This document shows, one piece after another, positions 1 through 6,461 of a stretch of 9,358 bases of DNA. Position 1 is the first letter of the stretch; every line of letters begins with the position of its first letter. Below the pieces are notes generated by a model, which worked only from the letters and a program-made list of their open reading frames with translations, searched no databases and was not told where the DNA came from. Both the position numbers and the translations under genes were made by a program. Source of the DNA: an uncultured Gammaproteobacteria bacterium (lineage in GTDB: Bacteria > Pseudomonadota > Gammaproteobacteria > Pseudomonadales > Litorivicinaceae). Where the stretch lies: assembly GCA_913062835.1 (NCBI GenBank), contig CAJXXD010000022.1, positions 1-9,358 on the forward strand, given 5' to 3'.

Positions 1-465
1 GAAACGCGTGCCCAGCAGTCGCCGCAATCCCCAAGAGGAGCTTGGGATAAATCCAAACACCAAAAGTCGGCCCCCGGGTCTTAACACCCGCTCCGCTTCT
101 CGCAACACTTGATGCGGGTGGCTGCTGAGATCAAGGCCATGTTGCAATACCAAGATATCAACGGAGTCGGTGGGGAATGGCAGAAGATTGTCTTCTGCAA
201 AGATTACGGGGCAGTGTGCGTGCCGAGGCACGTCACCGCCATACACCACATGAAACTTCAGGGGCGCCAAGGAATCGGCGATCAGGGGAAAGCCTGAGCT
301 CCCTCCGACCTGAACGACGACTTGACCGAATAAACGCCGTAATTCACGGCGCGCCACTCGGCGCTCTTCGACTTGCACCCGATGGCCTAGACGACCCGTT
401 ACCCAGCGGTCCCAGGCCCGCTGGCGTTGATCAAGACTCAACTGAAACACGCTCTGTACTGCCAT
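1..465 (-). CDS. SAM-dependent methyltransferase, class I (YafS-like), N-terminal part; cut by the window edge
   Basis: Translating the minus strand from ATG at 465-463 gives 155 codons open to the left edge, so the C-terminus is missing. The visible part looks like a class I SAM-dependent methyltransferase: a glycine-containing strand-loop (VQVGGSSGFP, residues 51-60) in the position of motif I, then LPFPTDSVDILVLQHGLD (95-112) and HQVLREAERVLRPGGRLLVFGF (118-139), the usual motif II/III region with the post-motif 'RVLRPGG' turn. The following SSSWGLRR (142-149) resembles the YafS/PA1814-type proteins that commonly sit beside gloB and rnhA in gammaproteobacteria. The substrate is unknown. 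The motif I loop is less canonical than the usual GxGxG. It is divergent from fabI, with 53 bases between the start codons. The start is the first ATG in frame; only weak purine runs precede it. Family confidence is high, substrate none. Confidence 0.85.
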   Translation of the reverse strand, partial: MAVQSVFQLSLDQRQRAWDRWVTGRLGHRVQVEERRVARRELRRLFGQVVVQVGGSSGFPLIADSLAPLKFHVVYGGDVPRHAHCPVIFAEDNLLPFPTDSVDILVLQHGLDLSSHPHQVLREAERVLRPGGRLLVFGFIPSSSWGLRRLLGTRF

Positions 466-471
466 GACTTC

Positions 472-481
472 ATGGTACCAT
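472..481. repeat. 10-base perfect palindrome in the divergent spacer
   Basis: ATGGTACCAT is a perfect palindrome in the short spacer between the divergent methyltransferase and fabI start codons. Its location would suit an operator acting on either gene, but the symmetry does not extend outward and no known regulator motif was recognised. It may be chance. No convincing sigma-70 promoter for fabI was found in the spacer; the fabI promoter could lie inside the methyltransferase coding region. Confidence 0.25.
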
Positions 482-518
482 CAGCCCTTTACGCATCAAG
501 TGACAGGAAGGAAGCTCA

Positions 519-1316
519 ATGGGAATGTTGTCAGGGAAACGCGCGTTAATCGTCGGCGTCGCGAGTAAGCTGTCGATTGCTTATGGCATCGCTGAGGCTA
601 TGCACCGTGAAGGGTGTGAATTGGCCTTTACCTACCAAAATGAAAAGCTCAAAGATCGTGTGGTGGGCTTTGCAGACGGTTGGGGCACCCCTGAATCTCG
701 TTGTTTTCCTTGTGATGTGGCTAGTGACGACGAAATCGATGCGGTGTTTGAGTCTTTGAGTAAGGTCTGGGACGGCTTAGACATCGTGGTACACGCGGTC
801 GGTTTTGCGCCAGGCGATCAATTGAGTGGTAGTTTCGTGGATGTCACCACGCGTGAAGGGTTCCGTGTGGCTCATGACATTTCGAGCTACAGCTTCGTCG
901 CTCTCGCGAAAGCGGCTCAGCCGATGCTGGAAGGTAGACAAGGCAGCCTAATCACCCTCTCCTATTTGGGTGCTGTGCAGACGATGCCAAATTACAACGT
1001 AATGGGTCTTGCGAAGGCCTCTTTGGAAGCCGGGGTTCGTTTCTTGGCGACCTCTATGGGACCCAAAGGACACCGAGTCAACGCCATTTCCGCCGGCCCG
1101 ATTCGAACCCTAGCGGCCAGTGGCATTAAAGATTTTCGGTCCATGTTGAATTACAACGCGTCACGGACGCCTTTGCGTCGTAACACCACCATTGAAGAAG
1201 TCGGAAATACTGCGGCTTTCTTGGCATCGGATTTGGCATCAGGGATTACCGGCCAAACCGTCTATGTCGATAATGGCTTCAATATTACGGCCATGGCGGA
1301 CTCGGATAACGGCTGA
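519..1316 (+). CDS. fabI: Enoyl-[acyl-carrier-protein] reductase [NADH], FabI type
   Basis: FabI reduces trans-2-enoyl-ACP to acyl-ACP with NADH, the last step of each round of type II fatty-acid elongation in the cytoplasm. The 265-residue product matches the usual length (E. coli about 262). It shows the divergent-SDR nucleotide loop [11 protein letters not shown] (13-23), the [11 protein letters not shown] segment (92-102), DISSYSF (120-126), and the catalytic pair Tyr149 and Tyr159 with Lys166 in the YNVMGLAK motif, followed by [19 protein letters not shown] (188-206). Gly95 corresponds to the glycine altered in classic triclosan-resistant FabI, and it is wild type here. The start is set by AGGAAGG at 505-511, seven bases upstream. 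The stop overlaps the gloB ATG by one base (TGATG), so it appears to head a fabI-gloB-mltD operon. Near the C-terminus VDNGF replaces the more usual VDGGF, probably neutral. Confidence 0.97.
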   Translation: MGMLSGKRALIVGVASKLSIAYGIAEAMHREGCELAFTYQNEKLKDRVVGFADGWGTPESRCFPCDVASDDEIDAVFESLSKVWDGLDIVVHAVGFAPGDQLSGSFVDVTTREGFRVAHDISSYSFVALAKAAQPMLEGRQGSLITLSYLGAVQTMPNYNVMGLAKASLEAGVRFLATSMGPKGHRVNAISAGPIRTLAASGIKDFRSMLNYNASRTPLRRNTTIEEVGNTAAFLASDLASGITGQTVYVDNGFNITAMADSDNG

Positions 1317-2038
1317 TGATACGCATCGATCGGATTTCCGCATTTGATGACAACTACATCTGGGCGCTGACTCAGGGTGCCGAGTGTGTGGTGGTTGACC
1401 CAGGTGATGCGGGACCGGTTTTTTCGTACCTAGAGGCGAAAAGCTATCAGTTGGTGGGCATTTTGCTCACGCACTGGCATGGCGATCATCAAGGCGGCGT
1501 TGAAGCCTTGAAGGACGCGTTTCCAGAGTGTGTCGTGTACGGTTCTGCCAAGGTTTTAAAAGGGCCGTCCAAGCCGCTGGGTGAGCGGGATCAAGTTGAG
1601 CTGTTGGGCGCGGTATTTCAGGTGTTAGAAACGCCGGGCCATACCCTCGACCATCTCACCTATGTTTCGACTTCGCCGCTTTTTGAGACGCCGGTGGCGT
1701 TTACAGGGGACACCTTGTTTGCTGGAGGTTGTGGTCGGCTGTTCGAGGGTACCGCCGCTCAAATGTTTGAGAGTCTCGCCAAAATCAATCAATTGCCTGC
1801 GGATACGGCGATTTACTGCGCGCATGAGTACACGCTGTCGAATTTACAGTTTGCCGTGACCGCGGAGCCAGATCACATGCCGACCGCAGACCGGTTGAGT
1901 CAGGTGGTGATGGCGCGTGATCGGGGTGAGCCGACGGTGCCGACCACCTTGGCGATTGAGCGAGACACTAATCCTTTTTTACGTGCACCCTCCCCTGAGG
2001 TGCTGGCTGTACGTCGACACGCAAAAGACGAGTTTTGA
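1316..2038 (+). CDS. gloB: Hydroxyacylglutathione hydrolase (glyoxalase II)
   Basis: GloB hydrolyses S-D-lactoylglutathione to D-lactate and glutathione, finishing methylglyoxal detoxification in the cytoplasm. The 240-residue protein is a metallo-beta-lactamase fold enzyme. The dinuclear metal motif THWHGDH supplies His53, His55, Asp57 and His58. Further ligands are His109 (TPGHT), Asp132 (FTGDT) and His170 (CAHEYT). The glyoxalase II-specific substrate region CGRLFEGT (139-146) and the C-terminal ERDTNPFLR (215-223) are present, which separates it from generic beta-lactamase-fold hydrolases. The start ATG shares one base with the fabI stop, and its own stop shares one base with the mltD ATG. 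No strong Shine-Dalgarno is seen, so translational coupling is likely. Association with mltD and the neighbouring methyltransferase is a common gammaproteobacterial arrangement. Confidence 0.97.
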   Translation: MIRIDRISAFDDNYIWALTQGAECVVVDPGDAGPVFSYLEAKSYQLVGILLTHWHGDHQGGVEALKDAFPECVVYGSAKVLKGPSKPLGERDQVELLGAVFQVLETPGHTLDHLTYVSTSPLFETPVAFTGDTLFAGGCGRLFEGTAAQMFESLAKINQLPADTAIYCAHEYTLSNLQFAVTAEPDHMPTADRLSQVVMARDRGEPTVPTTLAIERDTNPFLRAPSPEVLAVRRHAKDEF

Positions 2039-3441
2039 TGAGAATAGTGTATCTATGCGGTTTTGCGACCGTGGCATTTTTGAGTGGCTGTCAGACGGTG
2101 CCTGAGACAGCAGGGAATCAGACCGGACCGGATGTGGTGGCGCTTGAAATTGATGAGTCCTCTGTGTTTGATCCGACCGCCATCGTGCAGGAAATCGGCG
2201 AAGCCGAGGACAGTCCACGGGCACTGGCGTCGGAGGATGATGAGGCCGATGAACGGACGCCCATGGCGCCGATTGATGAGTCGATTTGGGGTGAGATTGT
2301 CGCATCCTTTGCGTTTCCACCTTTAAAGGACAGTCAGTACGCCGACCTGCATCGAGACCGCCTGACGCACAGCGAGGGGTTCTTTAGCGATTTCTTGGCC
2401 AAAGCGGACTTGTATTTGCCTTATGTGTGGCAAGAAGTGAAGGCGCGGGATATGCCCGGTGAAATCGCCCTCCTACCCTTTGTTGAATCGGCTTATTCGC
2501 CCTGGGCGGTGTCGCATGCGGGTGCCGTTGGGATGTGGCAAATCATGCCAGGTACCGCACGGGTCCTAGGGCTGGACATGGGGAAAACCTGCGATCAACG
2601 TCGTGATGTGATGCACTCAACCCGAGCCGCATTGGATTATCTTGAGCAAATGCATGCCAAGTTCGGAGATTGGTTGCTGGCCATTGCGGCCTATAACGCC
2701 GGGCCAGGTCGGATTGACCGAGCCATTAAGGCCAATAAGCGGGCTGGTAAGCCGACCGATTTCTGGTCGTTGTCTCTGCCTCGCGAGACCCGCCGATACG
2801 TGCCGCGTTTGCTGGTGACACGAGATCTGGTGCTCAACGCCCAAGCGCAGAATATCCAGCTGCCTGATATTGATCGGAAGATTCCATTCCGTGTGTTACA
2901 GCTTGAAGCGCCAATGGAGGTGTCTTTGGTGCAAGAGTTGAGCGGTTTGTCTTTAGCGGATATTCGGCGCTACAACCCCTGCATTCGGTCGTGGATCACG
3001 CCGGCTCAATCGCCGTATCAAGTGGTCTTGCCGACCGAGACAGCCCAGGCCTTTGCCCAGGCGTTGGTCAGTGTCTCAGTGCGCGACTACATCCGCACCA
3101 AACCCTATGTGATCCAGCGAGGCGACAGCTTGTCCTCGATCGCTGCGCGCACAGGCTCGACGGTCTCGGAATTGATGACCTTAAACGGACTCGAGAACAG
3201 CCGAATCGTTGCCGGGCGAACACTCCGTGTGCCGAGCACGGATGAAAATATCGTACAGCAACTCGCCGCATTGGAGTTCGGTGGGGGTCAGGGTGAAACC
3301 ATGCGCTACCAAGTCAAATCCGGGGATTCACTGTGGAAGATTGCGCAGCGTTTCCGGACCTCTGTGGATCGCCTTCGCCAGATCAATGGCACCTCGAATT
3401 TAATCCGTCCTGGGGATTGGCTGACCATTCCGGTCCGTTAG
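2038..3441 (+). CDS. mltD: Membrane-bound lytic murein transglycosylase D, lipoprotein with two LysM domains
   Basis: MltD cleaves the glycan strands of peptidoglycan, forming 1,6-anhydro-muropeptides, and is anchored in the outer membrane. The 467-residue product (E. coli about 452) starts with a lipoprotein signal ending in the lipobox LSGC (acylated Cys18, with Gln at +2, consistent with outer-membrane sorting). An acidic linker (about 38-80) follows. The family 1 SLT domain holds the catalytic Glu150 in LPFVESAY, then GAVGMWQIMPGTAR (162-175) and AIAAYNAGPGR (215-225). Two LysM peptidoglycan-binding repeats follow at about 357-399 (YVIQRGDSLSSIA) and 424-466 (YQVKSGDSLWKIA). ATG at 2038 is preferred over an in-frame TTG at 2035, since it gives the TGATG overlap with gloB as at the previous junction. 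Its TAG stop overlaps the convergent nudC stop. Confidence 0.96.
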   Translation: MRIVYLCGFATVAFLSGCQTVPETAGNQTGPDVVALEIDESSVFDPTAIVQEIGEAEDSPRALASEDDEADERTPMAPIDESIWGEIVASFAFPPLKDSQYADLHRDRLTHSEGFFSDFLAKADLYLPYVWQEVKARDMPGEIALLPFVESAYSPWAVSHAGAVGMWQIMPGTARVLGLDMGKTCDQRRDVMHSTRAALDYLEQMHAKFGDWLLAIAAYNAGPGRIDRAIKANKRAGKPTDFWSLSLPRETRRYVPRLLVTRDLVLNAQAQNIQLPDIDRKIPFRVLQLEAPMEVSLVQELSGLSLADIRRYNPCIRSWITPAQSPYQVVLPTETAQAFAQALVSVSVRDYIRTKPYVIQRGDSLSSIAARTGSTVSELMTLNGLENSRIVAGRTLRVPSTDENIVQQLAALEFGGGQGETMRYQVKSGDSLWKIAQRFRTSVDRLRQINGTSNLIRPGDWLTIPVR

Positions 3442-4274
3442 ACGAGCCCTCGCTCCTGCCGATACGCTTCGATCATCCCGCGTGAGATGGATGCATTGGG
3501 TGGGAGCTTGGGTAGTTTGTCGATCGAGAACCATTTCGCATCCACAATTTCCACGCCGTCTACAGTGATATCTCCTGAAAGCCACTCAGCGCGATACCCG
3601 AGCATCAAAGAGTGTTTAAAAGGCCACGACTGGCTCCCTTGATAGCGCAGATTATGGATTGCGACTCCAACCTCCTCAAAGATTTCACGATGACAGGCAT
3701 GTTCGGCCGATTCGCCAGCTTCTACAAAGCCCGCGAGAGTGGAATACATCCCATCAACAAACCTCGGAGATCGCGCCAGTAAGACTTCGTTGCCACGGGT
3801 GATCAACACAATCACACAGGGAGAGATACGGGGATAAACCGACAAATTGCATTGAACACAGGTTAAGCCACGGTCTGTGGCGCTGGCGACGGTTGGGTGA
3901 CCGCATTGGCCGCAAAATTGATGTTCACGCACAAAATCAAGGCGCTGCATGGCCGCACTCAAGGGTAAGAACTGCGTACTTTGCAGGCCAATCAAAACCG
4001 GACGTAACGGCTCGAACCGGGCGCCCTTTGGCACCTCATCGAGCGCGATCGCGTAATACGTGGTCTGATCAAGCGTACCTACCAGTGTGAGCAATTGCCC
4101 GGTCGCTTTAGCGACTTCTGGCGACCAGAGTAAGGGGCTGCCGTCTGGAATGACTGCGACTTCGCGTCGATTGGAGATGACGAGCACCTGATGCTGGCTG
4201 CCACCGGACTCACCGGGATTCCAGCGGAGGTCTAGATGATCCCCGAGCCAGCCCGTCAAGGGGCTTGATCCCAC
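3438..4274 (-). CDS. nudC: NAD+ diphosphatase / NAD-capped RNA decapping Nudix hydrolase
   Basis: NudC hydrolyses NADH/NAD+ to NMN(H) and AMP and, as known for E. coli NudC, removes NAD caps from RNA 5' ends. The 278-residue protein has a weak N-terminal domain, a zinc ribbon with Cys121, Cys124, Cys139 and Cys142 (CGQCG ... CVQCN) followed by VYPR, and a complete Nudix box from Gly182 to Val204 with Glu188, Arg196-Glu197 and Glu200-Glu201. The family fingerprint SQPWPFPxS appears as SQSWPFKHS (214-222), with two prolines replaced; the rest of the family signature is intact. The start is GTG at 4274, preceded by GGGTGAG, and overlaps the dnaQ 3' end by 19 bases. It is the last gene of the ppiD-to-nudC operon. 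Its stop overlaps that of mltD, leaving no downstream terminator. Confidence 0.94.
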   Translation of the reverse strand: MGSSPLTGWLGDHLDLRWNPGESGGSQHQVLVISNRREVAVIPDGSPLLWSPEVAKATGQLLTLVGTLDQTTYYAIALDEVPKGARFEPLRPVLIGLQSTQFLPLSAAMQRLDFVREHQFCGQCGHPTVASATDRGLTCVQCNLSVYPRISPCVIVLITRGNEVLLARSPRFVDGMYSTLAGFVEAGESAEHACHREIFEEVGVAIHNLRYQGSQSWPFKHSLMLGYRAEWLSGDITVDGVEIVDAKWFSIDKLPKLPPNASISRGMIEAYRQERGLV

Positions 4275-4966
4275 AGAATCTCACCCTGCCCGCGCATGGT
4301 ATTGAGCAACTCCTGATGACACGCGCGTTCTGCTTCGGAGGGTTGGATGACCCTCGGTGTTCGACCCTCGACGTTAAGAATGCTGACTGATTCGTCATGT
4401 GTGCGGGCACTTGAGGTCTCTTGCGCCCCAAACATATGGGACTGCTCACGAGTCATCTCAAGGTAGACACGTGTCAGTAATTCAGCGTCGAGTAACGCCC
4501 CGTGCAACTGACGCTCAGAGGCATCGACTTTGTAGTCCCGGCACAGCGCGTCCAACGAATTGCGCTTGCCTGGCCGTTTCTCGCGCGCCAAGGCCAGCGT
4601 GTCAATCGGTGCTCCGCCGACCATCAGTTGCTCCATGGACGGTGCACCCGGGATTCGTGCCAGTTCTGCGTTTAAGAAGCCAATATCAAAGCTGGCATTG
4701 TGTGCTAAGACTTCGGCATCACGCGCAAAGTCGATGAATTCTTCAACGATCCCTGAAAAAGTGGGTTTGTCGGCGAGAAACTCAGAGGTGATCCCGTGAA
4801 CCGCGACGGCTTCTGGGTCAATGTCGCGCTCGGGATTGATATACACGTGGAAGGTGCGATTGGTGAGTCGGCGATTCACCAACTCGACACAGCCAATTTC
4901 GATGACGCGATGCCCCTGGGCGGGATCCAAGCCTGTGGTTTCAGTGTCTAGGATGATTTGCCGCAT
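4256..4966 (-). CDS. dnaQ: DNA polymerase III epsilon subunit, 3'-5' proofreading exonuclease
   Basis: DnaQ is the proofreading exonuclease of the replicative Pol III core, binding the alpha subunit, theta where present, and the beta clamp. The 236-residue product (E. coli 243) has all DEDDh catalytic motifs: Exo I with Asp7 and Glu9 (LDTETTG), Exo II with Asp94 ([10 protein letters not shown]), and Exo III-epsilon with His155 and Asp160 (HGALLD). Residues 175-180 (QSHMFG) lie where E. coli epsilon has its internal clamp-binding motif QTSMAF. The C-terminal part (about 181-236) is the expected alpha-binding tail. The start at 4966 is favoured over longer in-frame versions because ILDTETTG must lie at the N-terminus and AAGGAG precedes this ATG. 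The 5' end overlaps rnhA by 19 bases, and the 3' end overlaps nudC by 19. Confidence 0.97.
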   Translation of the reverse strand: MRQIILDTETTGLDPAQGHRVIEIGCVELVNRRLTNRTFHVYINPERDIDPEAVAVHGITSEFLADKPTFSGIVEEFIDFARDAEVLAHNASFDIGFLNAELARIPGAPSMEQLMVGGAPIDTLALAREKRPGKRNSLDALCRDYKVDASERQLHGALLDAELLTRVYLEMTREQSHMFGAQETSSARTHDESVSILNVEGRTPRVIQPSEAERACHQELLNTMRGQGEILWDQAP

Positions 4967-5394
4967 GCGTCCACTCCTTGATTTGCCAATTGATCGGCCA
5001 GTTCGTTTCCGGGGTCGCCTGCATGGCCTTTGACCCAGTGCCATTGAACGGTGTGTGCTGCCACTTGGCGGTCTAATTCCACCCACAGGTCTTGGTTGGC
5101 GACAGGCTTCTTGGCGGCCGTTTTCCAACCGTTCTTCTTCCAGTTTGCCATCCAGCGCGTGACGCCGTCTTTAACATAGACCGAATCGGTGTAGAGATCG
5201 ACCTGGCAAGGCCGTTTGAGCGCCTTCAAACCTTCGATAGCTGCGGTGAGTTCCATTCGATTGTTGGTGGTCTCTGGTTCGCCGCCAAACAACGTTTTTT
5301 CATGCCCACGGCAACGGAGCACCACTCCCCATCCACCTGGGCCAGGATTGCCTTTGCATGCGCCGTCGGTGTACATAACCACCGGATCGCTCAT
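4948..5394 (-). CDS. rnhA: Ribonuclease HI
   Basis: RNase HI cleaves the RNA strand of RNA:DNA hybrids, removing R-loops and helping to clear primers, in the cytoplasm. The 148-residue product (E. coli 155) keeps the E. coli numbering of catalytic residues: Asp10 ([11 protein letters not shown]), Glu48 ([10 protein letters not shown]), Asp70 (LYTDS), His124 ([10 protein letters not shown]) and Asp134 (NELAD). The Trp/Lys-rich substrate handle is at about 80-98 ([12 protein letters not shown]). The ATG at 5394 is chosen because it places Asp10 correctly and forms a 4-base ATGA overlap with the sohB stop; a longer in-frame reading toward 5430 would intrude on sohB. Its 3' end overlaps dnaQ by 19 bases in the same direction, unlike E. 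coli where rnhA and dnaQ are divergent. Confidence 0.97.
   Translation of the reverse strand: MSDPVVMYTDGACKGNPGPGGWGVVLRCRGHEKTLFGGEPETTNNRMELTAAIEGLKALKRPCQVDLYTDSVYVKDGVTRWMANWKKNGWKTAAKKPVANQDLWVELDRQVAAHTVQWHWVKGHAGDPGNELADQLANQGVDACGKSS
4974..4979 (-). promoter_or_regulatory. Strong ribosome binding site of dnaQ
   Basis: On the minus strand AAGGAG lies seven bases before the ATG at 4966, inside the last codons of rnhA. It is the best Shine-Dalgarno within the five-gene operon and fixes the dnaQ start, ruling out the longer in-frame extension toward 5128. It suggests dnaQ translation does not rely only on coupling to rnhA. Confidence 0.8.
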
Positions 5395-6461
5395 AGACGG
5401 GTGTAATCCTGCCCAGAACGCGAGATCCATTGATCGATGCGCTCTGTCACCGCATCGGCCGTATCGCGACCTAAGCGGGCCGCCAATGATTTTTTTTCAT
5501 GCCAATGTAGGCCAATTAGCTGATGGGTGGCATGCCACTCCATCATTAGATCGTCTGAAGTTGCGATACGGTCGCAAAGCCCTTTTTCGATGGCATCTGC
5601 CCCATAGAATACGGAGCCATCGGAGACGGCTTCCACATCCAGCTGCGGACGATGATCGGCGATCCACTGCTTAAACAAGACATGGGTATGTTCGAGGTCT
5701 TCTTTGAACTTACGGCGCCCTTCGGGGGTATTCTCACCGAGAACCGTGAGGGTGCGTTTGTGCGCCCCTGCCGTATGCAATTCCACATCCACATCCCGCC
5801 CTTTCAGAAAACGATGGAAATTGGGTACCTGGGCGACCACGCCGATTGATCCAAGGACGGCAAAAGGCGCTGCGACGATGGTTTGTGCGCACACGGCCAT
5901 CATATAGCCCCCGCTGGCCGCGACTGTATCTACCACGGCAGTCACTTCGATGCCGGCGTCTCTTAGGCGTGCTAATTGGGAGCTCGCGAGTCCATACATA
6001 TGAACCAAGCCACCGGGTGAAGTCAGTTTGATCATCACGCGATCCGGTTTTGGATCCATCGCCAGCACGGCGCTGATTTCATGGCGTAGTCCCTGAACTT
6101 GAGAGGCTTTCATATCGCCTTTGAATTCGATGACACAGGCTGTGGGTTTTGGGCCCTCAGCCGGTTGAGTCTCGTCATTTGCTGCTTTGGGTGTTCTTTT
6201 GGCAATCGCCTTCAGGCTCGCTTTAAGCCGCACCATCGCAGAGGGTTTTTCGATTGGCGCGAAACTTTCTAAGGTTTTTCTCACCTGCTCAGTCTGCTTT
6301 TCGAGCCGCTCAGACAAATTGGTGATTTTCAGTTGCCCGCGATTTTCGTCGCCACCACCTTGTGACATGCGACCCGCGACGGCTAATACTGCAACGATAC
6401 CCACCAAGACGGTGAGCGTTTGGAGAAGAAACAAGCCGTATGCGGTGAAAAATTCGCTCAT
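5391..6461 (-). CDS. sohB: Inner-membrane peptidase SohB, family S49 (signal peptide peptidase A-like)
   Basis: SohB is a predicted inner-membrane serine peptidase of family S49; E. coli sohB was found as a multicopy suppressor of degP (htrA) loss, implying a role in envelope protein turnover. The 356-residue product (E. coli about 349) has one N-terminal transmembrane segment (about 8-30) and a charged, probably coiled linker (about 45-105, part of the S49 N-terminal domain). The Ser-Lys dyad peptidase domain follows: TSPGG (147-151) for the oxyanion region, nucleophile Ser183 in [20 protein letters not shown] (204-214), and general base Lys235 in [10 protein letters not shown]. The topology predicts a periplasmic active site. 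It overlaps ppiD upstream and rnhA downstream by 4 bases each (ATGA). A GGAG lies about 11 bases before the start. True substrates are unknown. Confidence 0.93.
   Translation of the reverse strand: MSEFFTAYGLFLLQTLTVLVGIVAVLAVAGRMSQGGGDENRGQLKITNLSERLEKQTEQVRKTLESFAPIEKPSAMVRLKASLKAIAKRTPKAANDETQPAEGPKPTACVIEFKGDMKASQVQGLRHEISAVLAMDPKPDRVMIKLTSPGGLVHMYGLASSQLARLRDAGIEVTAVVDTVAASGGYMMAVCAQTIVAAPFAVLGSIGVVAQVPNFHRFLKGRDVDVELHTAGAHKRTLTVLGENTPEGRRKFKEDLEHTHVLFKQWIADHRPQLDVEAVSDGSVFYGADAIEKGLCDRIATSDDLMMEWHATHQLIGLHWHEKKSLAARLGRDTADAVTERIDQWISRSGQDYTRL

Noticed and set aside
177..467. Plus-strand open frame opposite the methyltransferase
   Set aside because: It is antisense to a recognisable methyltransferase, has low-complexity arginine/proline-rich content and no ribosome binding site.
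2035..2037. TTG start for mltD one codon before the ATG
   Set aside because: ATG at 2038 gives a normal lipoprotein signal and the same TGATG overlap seen at fabI-gloB; TTG adds only one residue.
4967..5128. 54-residue N-terminal extension of DnaQ
   Set aside because: The extension is an out-of-frame shadow of rnhA, basic and unlike the family. DnaQ begins right at the ATG followed by the Exo I motif, which has a strong Shine-Dalgarno.
5395..5430. 12-residue N-terminal extension of RNase HI
   Set aside because: It would overlap sohB coding sequence further and shift the catalytic numbering; ATG at 5394 forms the ATGA overlap and places Asp10 exactly.
5216..5674. 152-codon plus-strand open frame opposite rnhA and sohB
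   Set aside because: It spans the junction of two confidently identified genes on the other strand; the composition is typical of a shadow frame.
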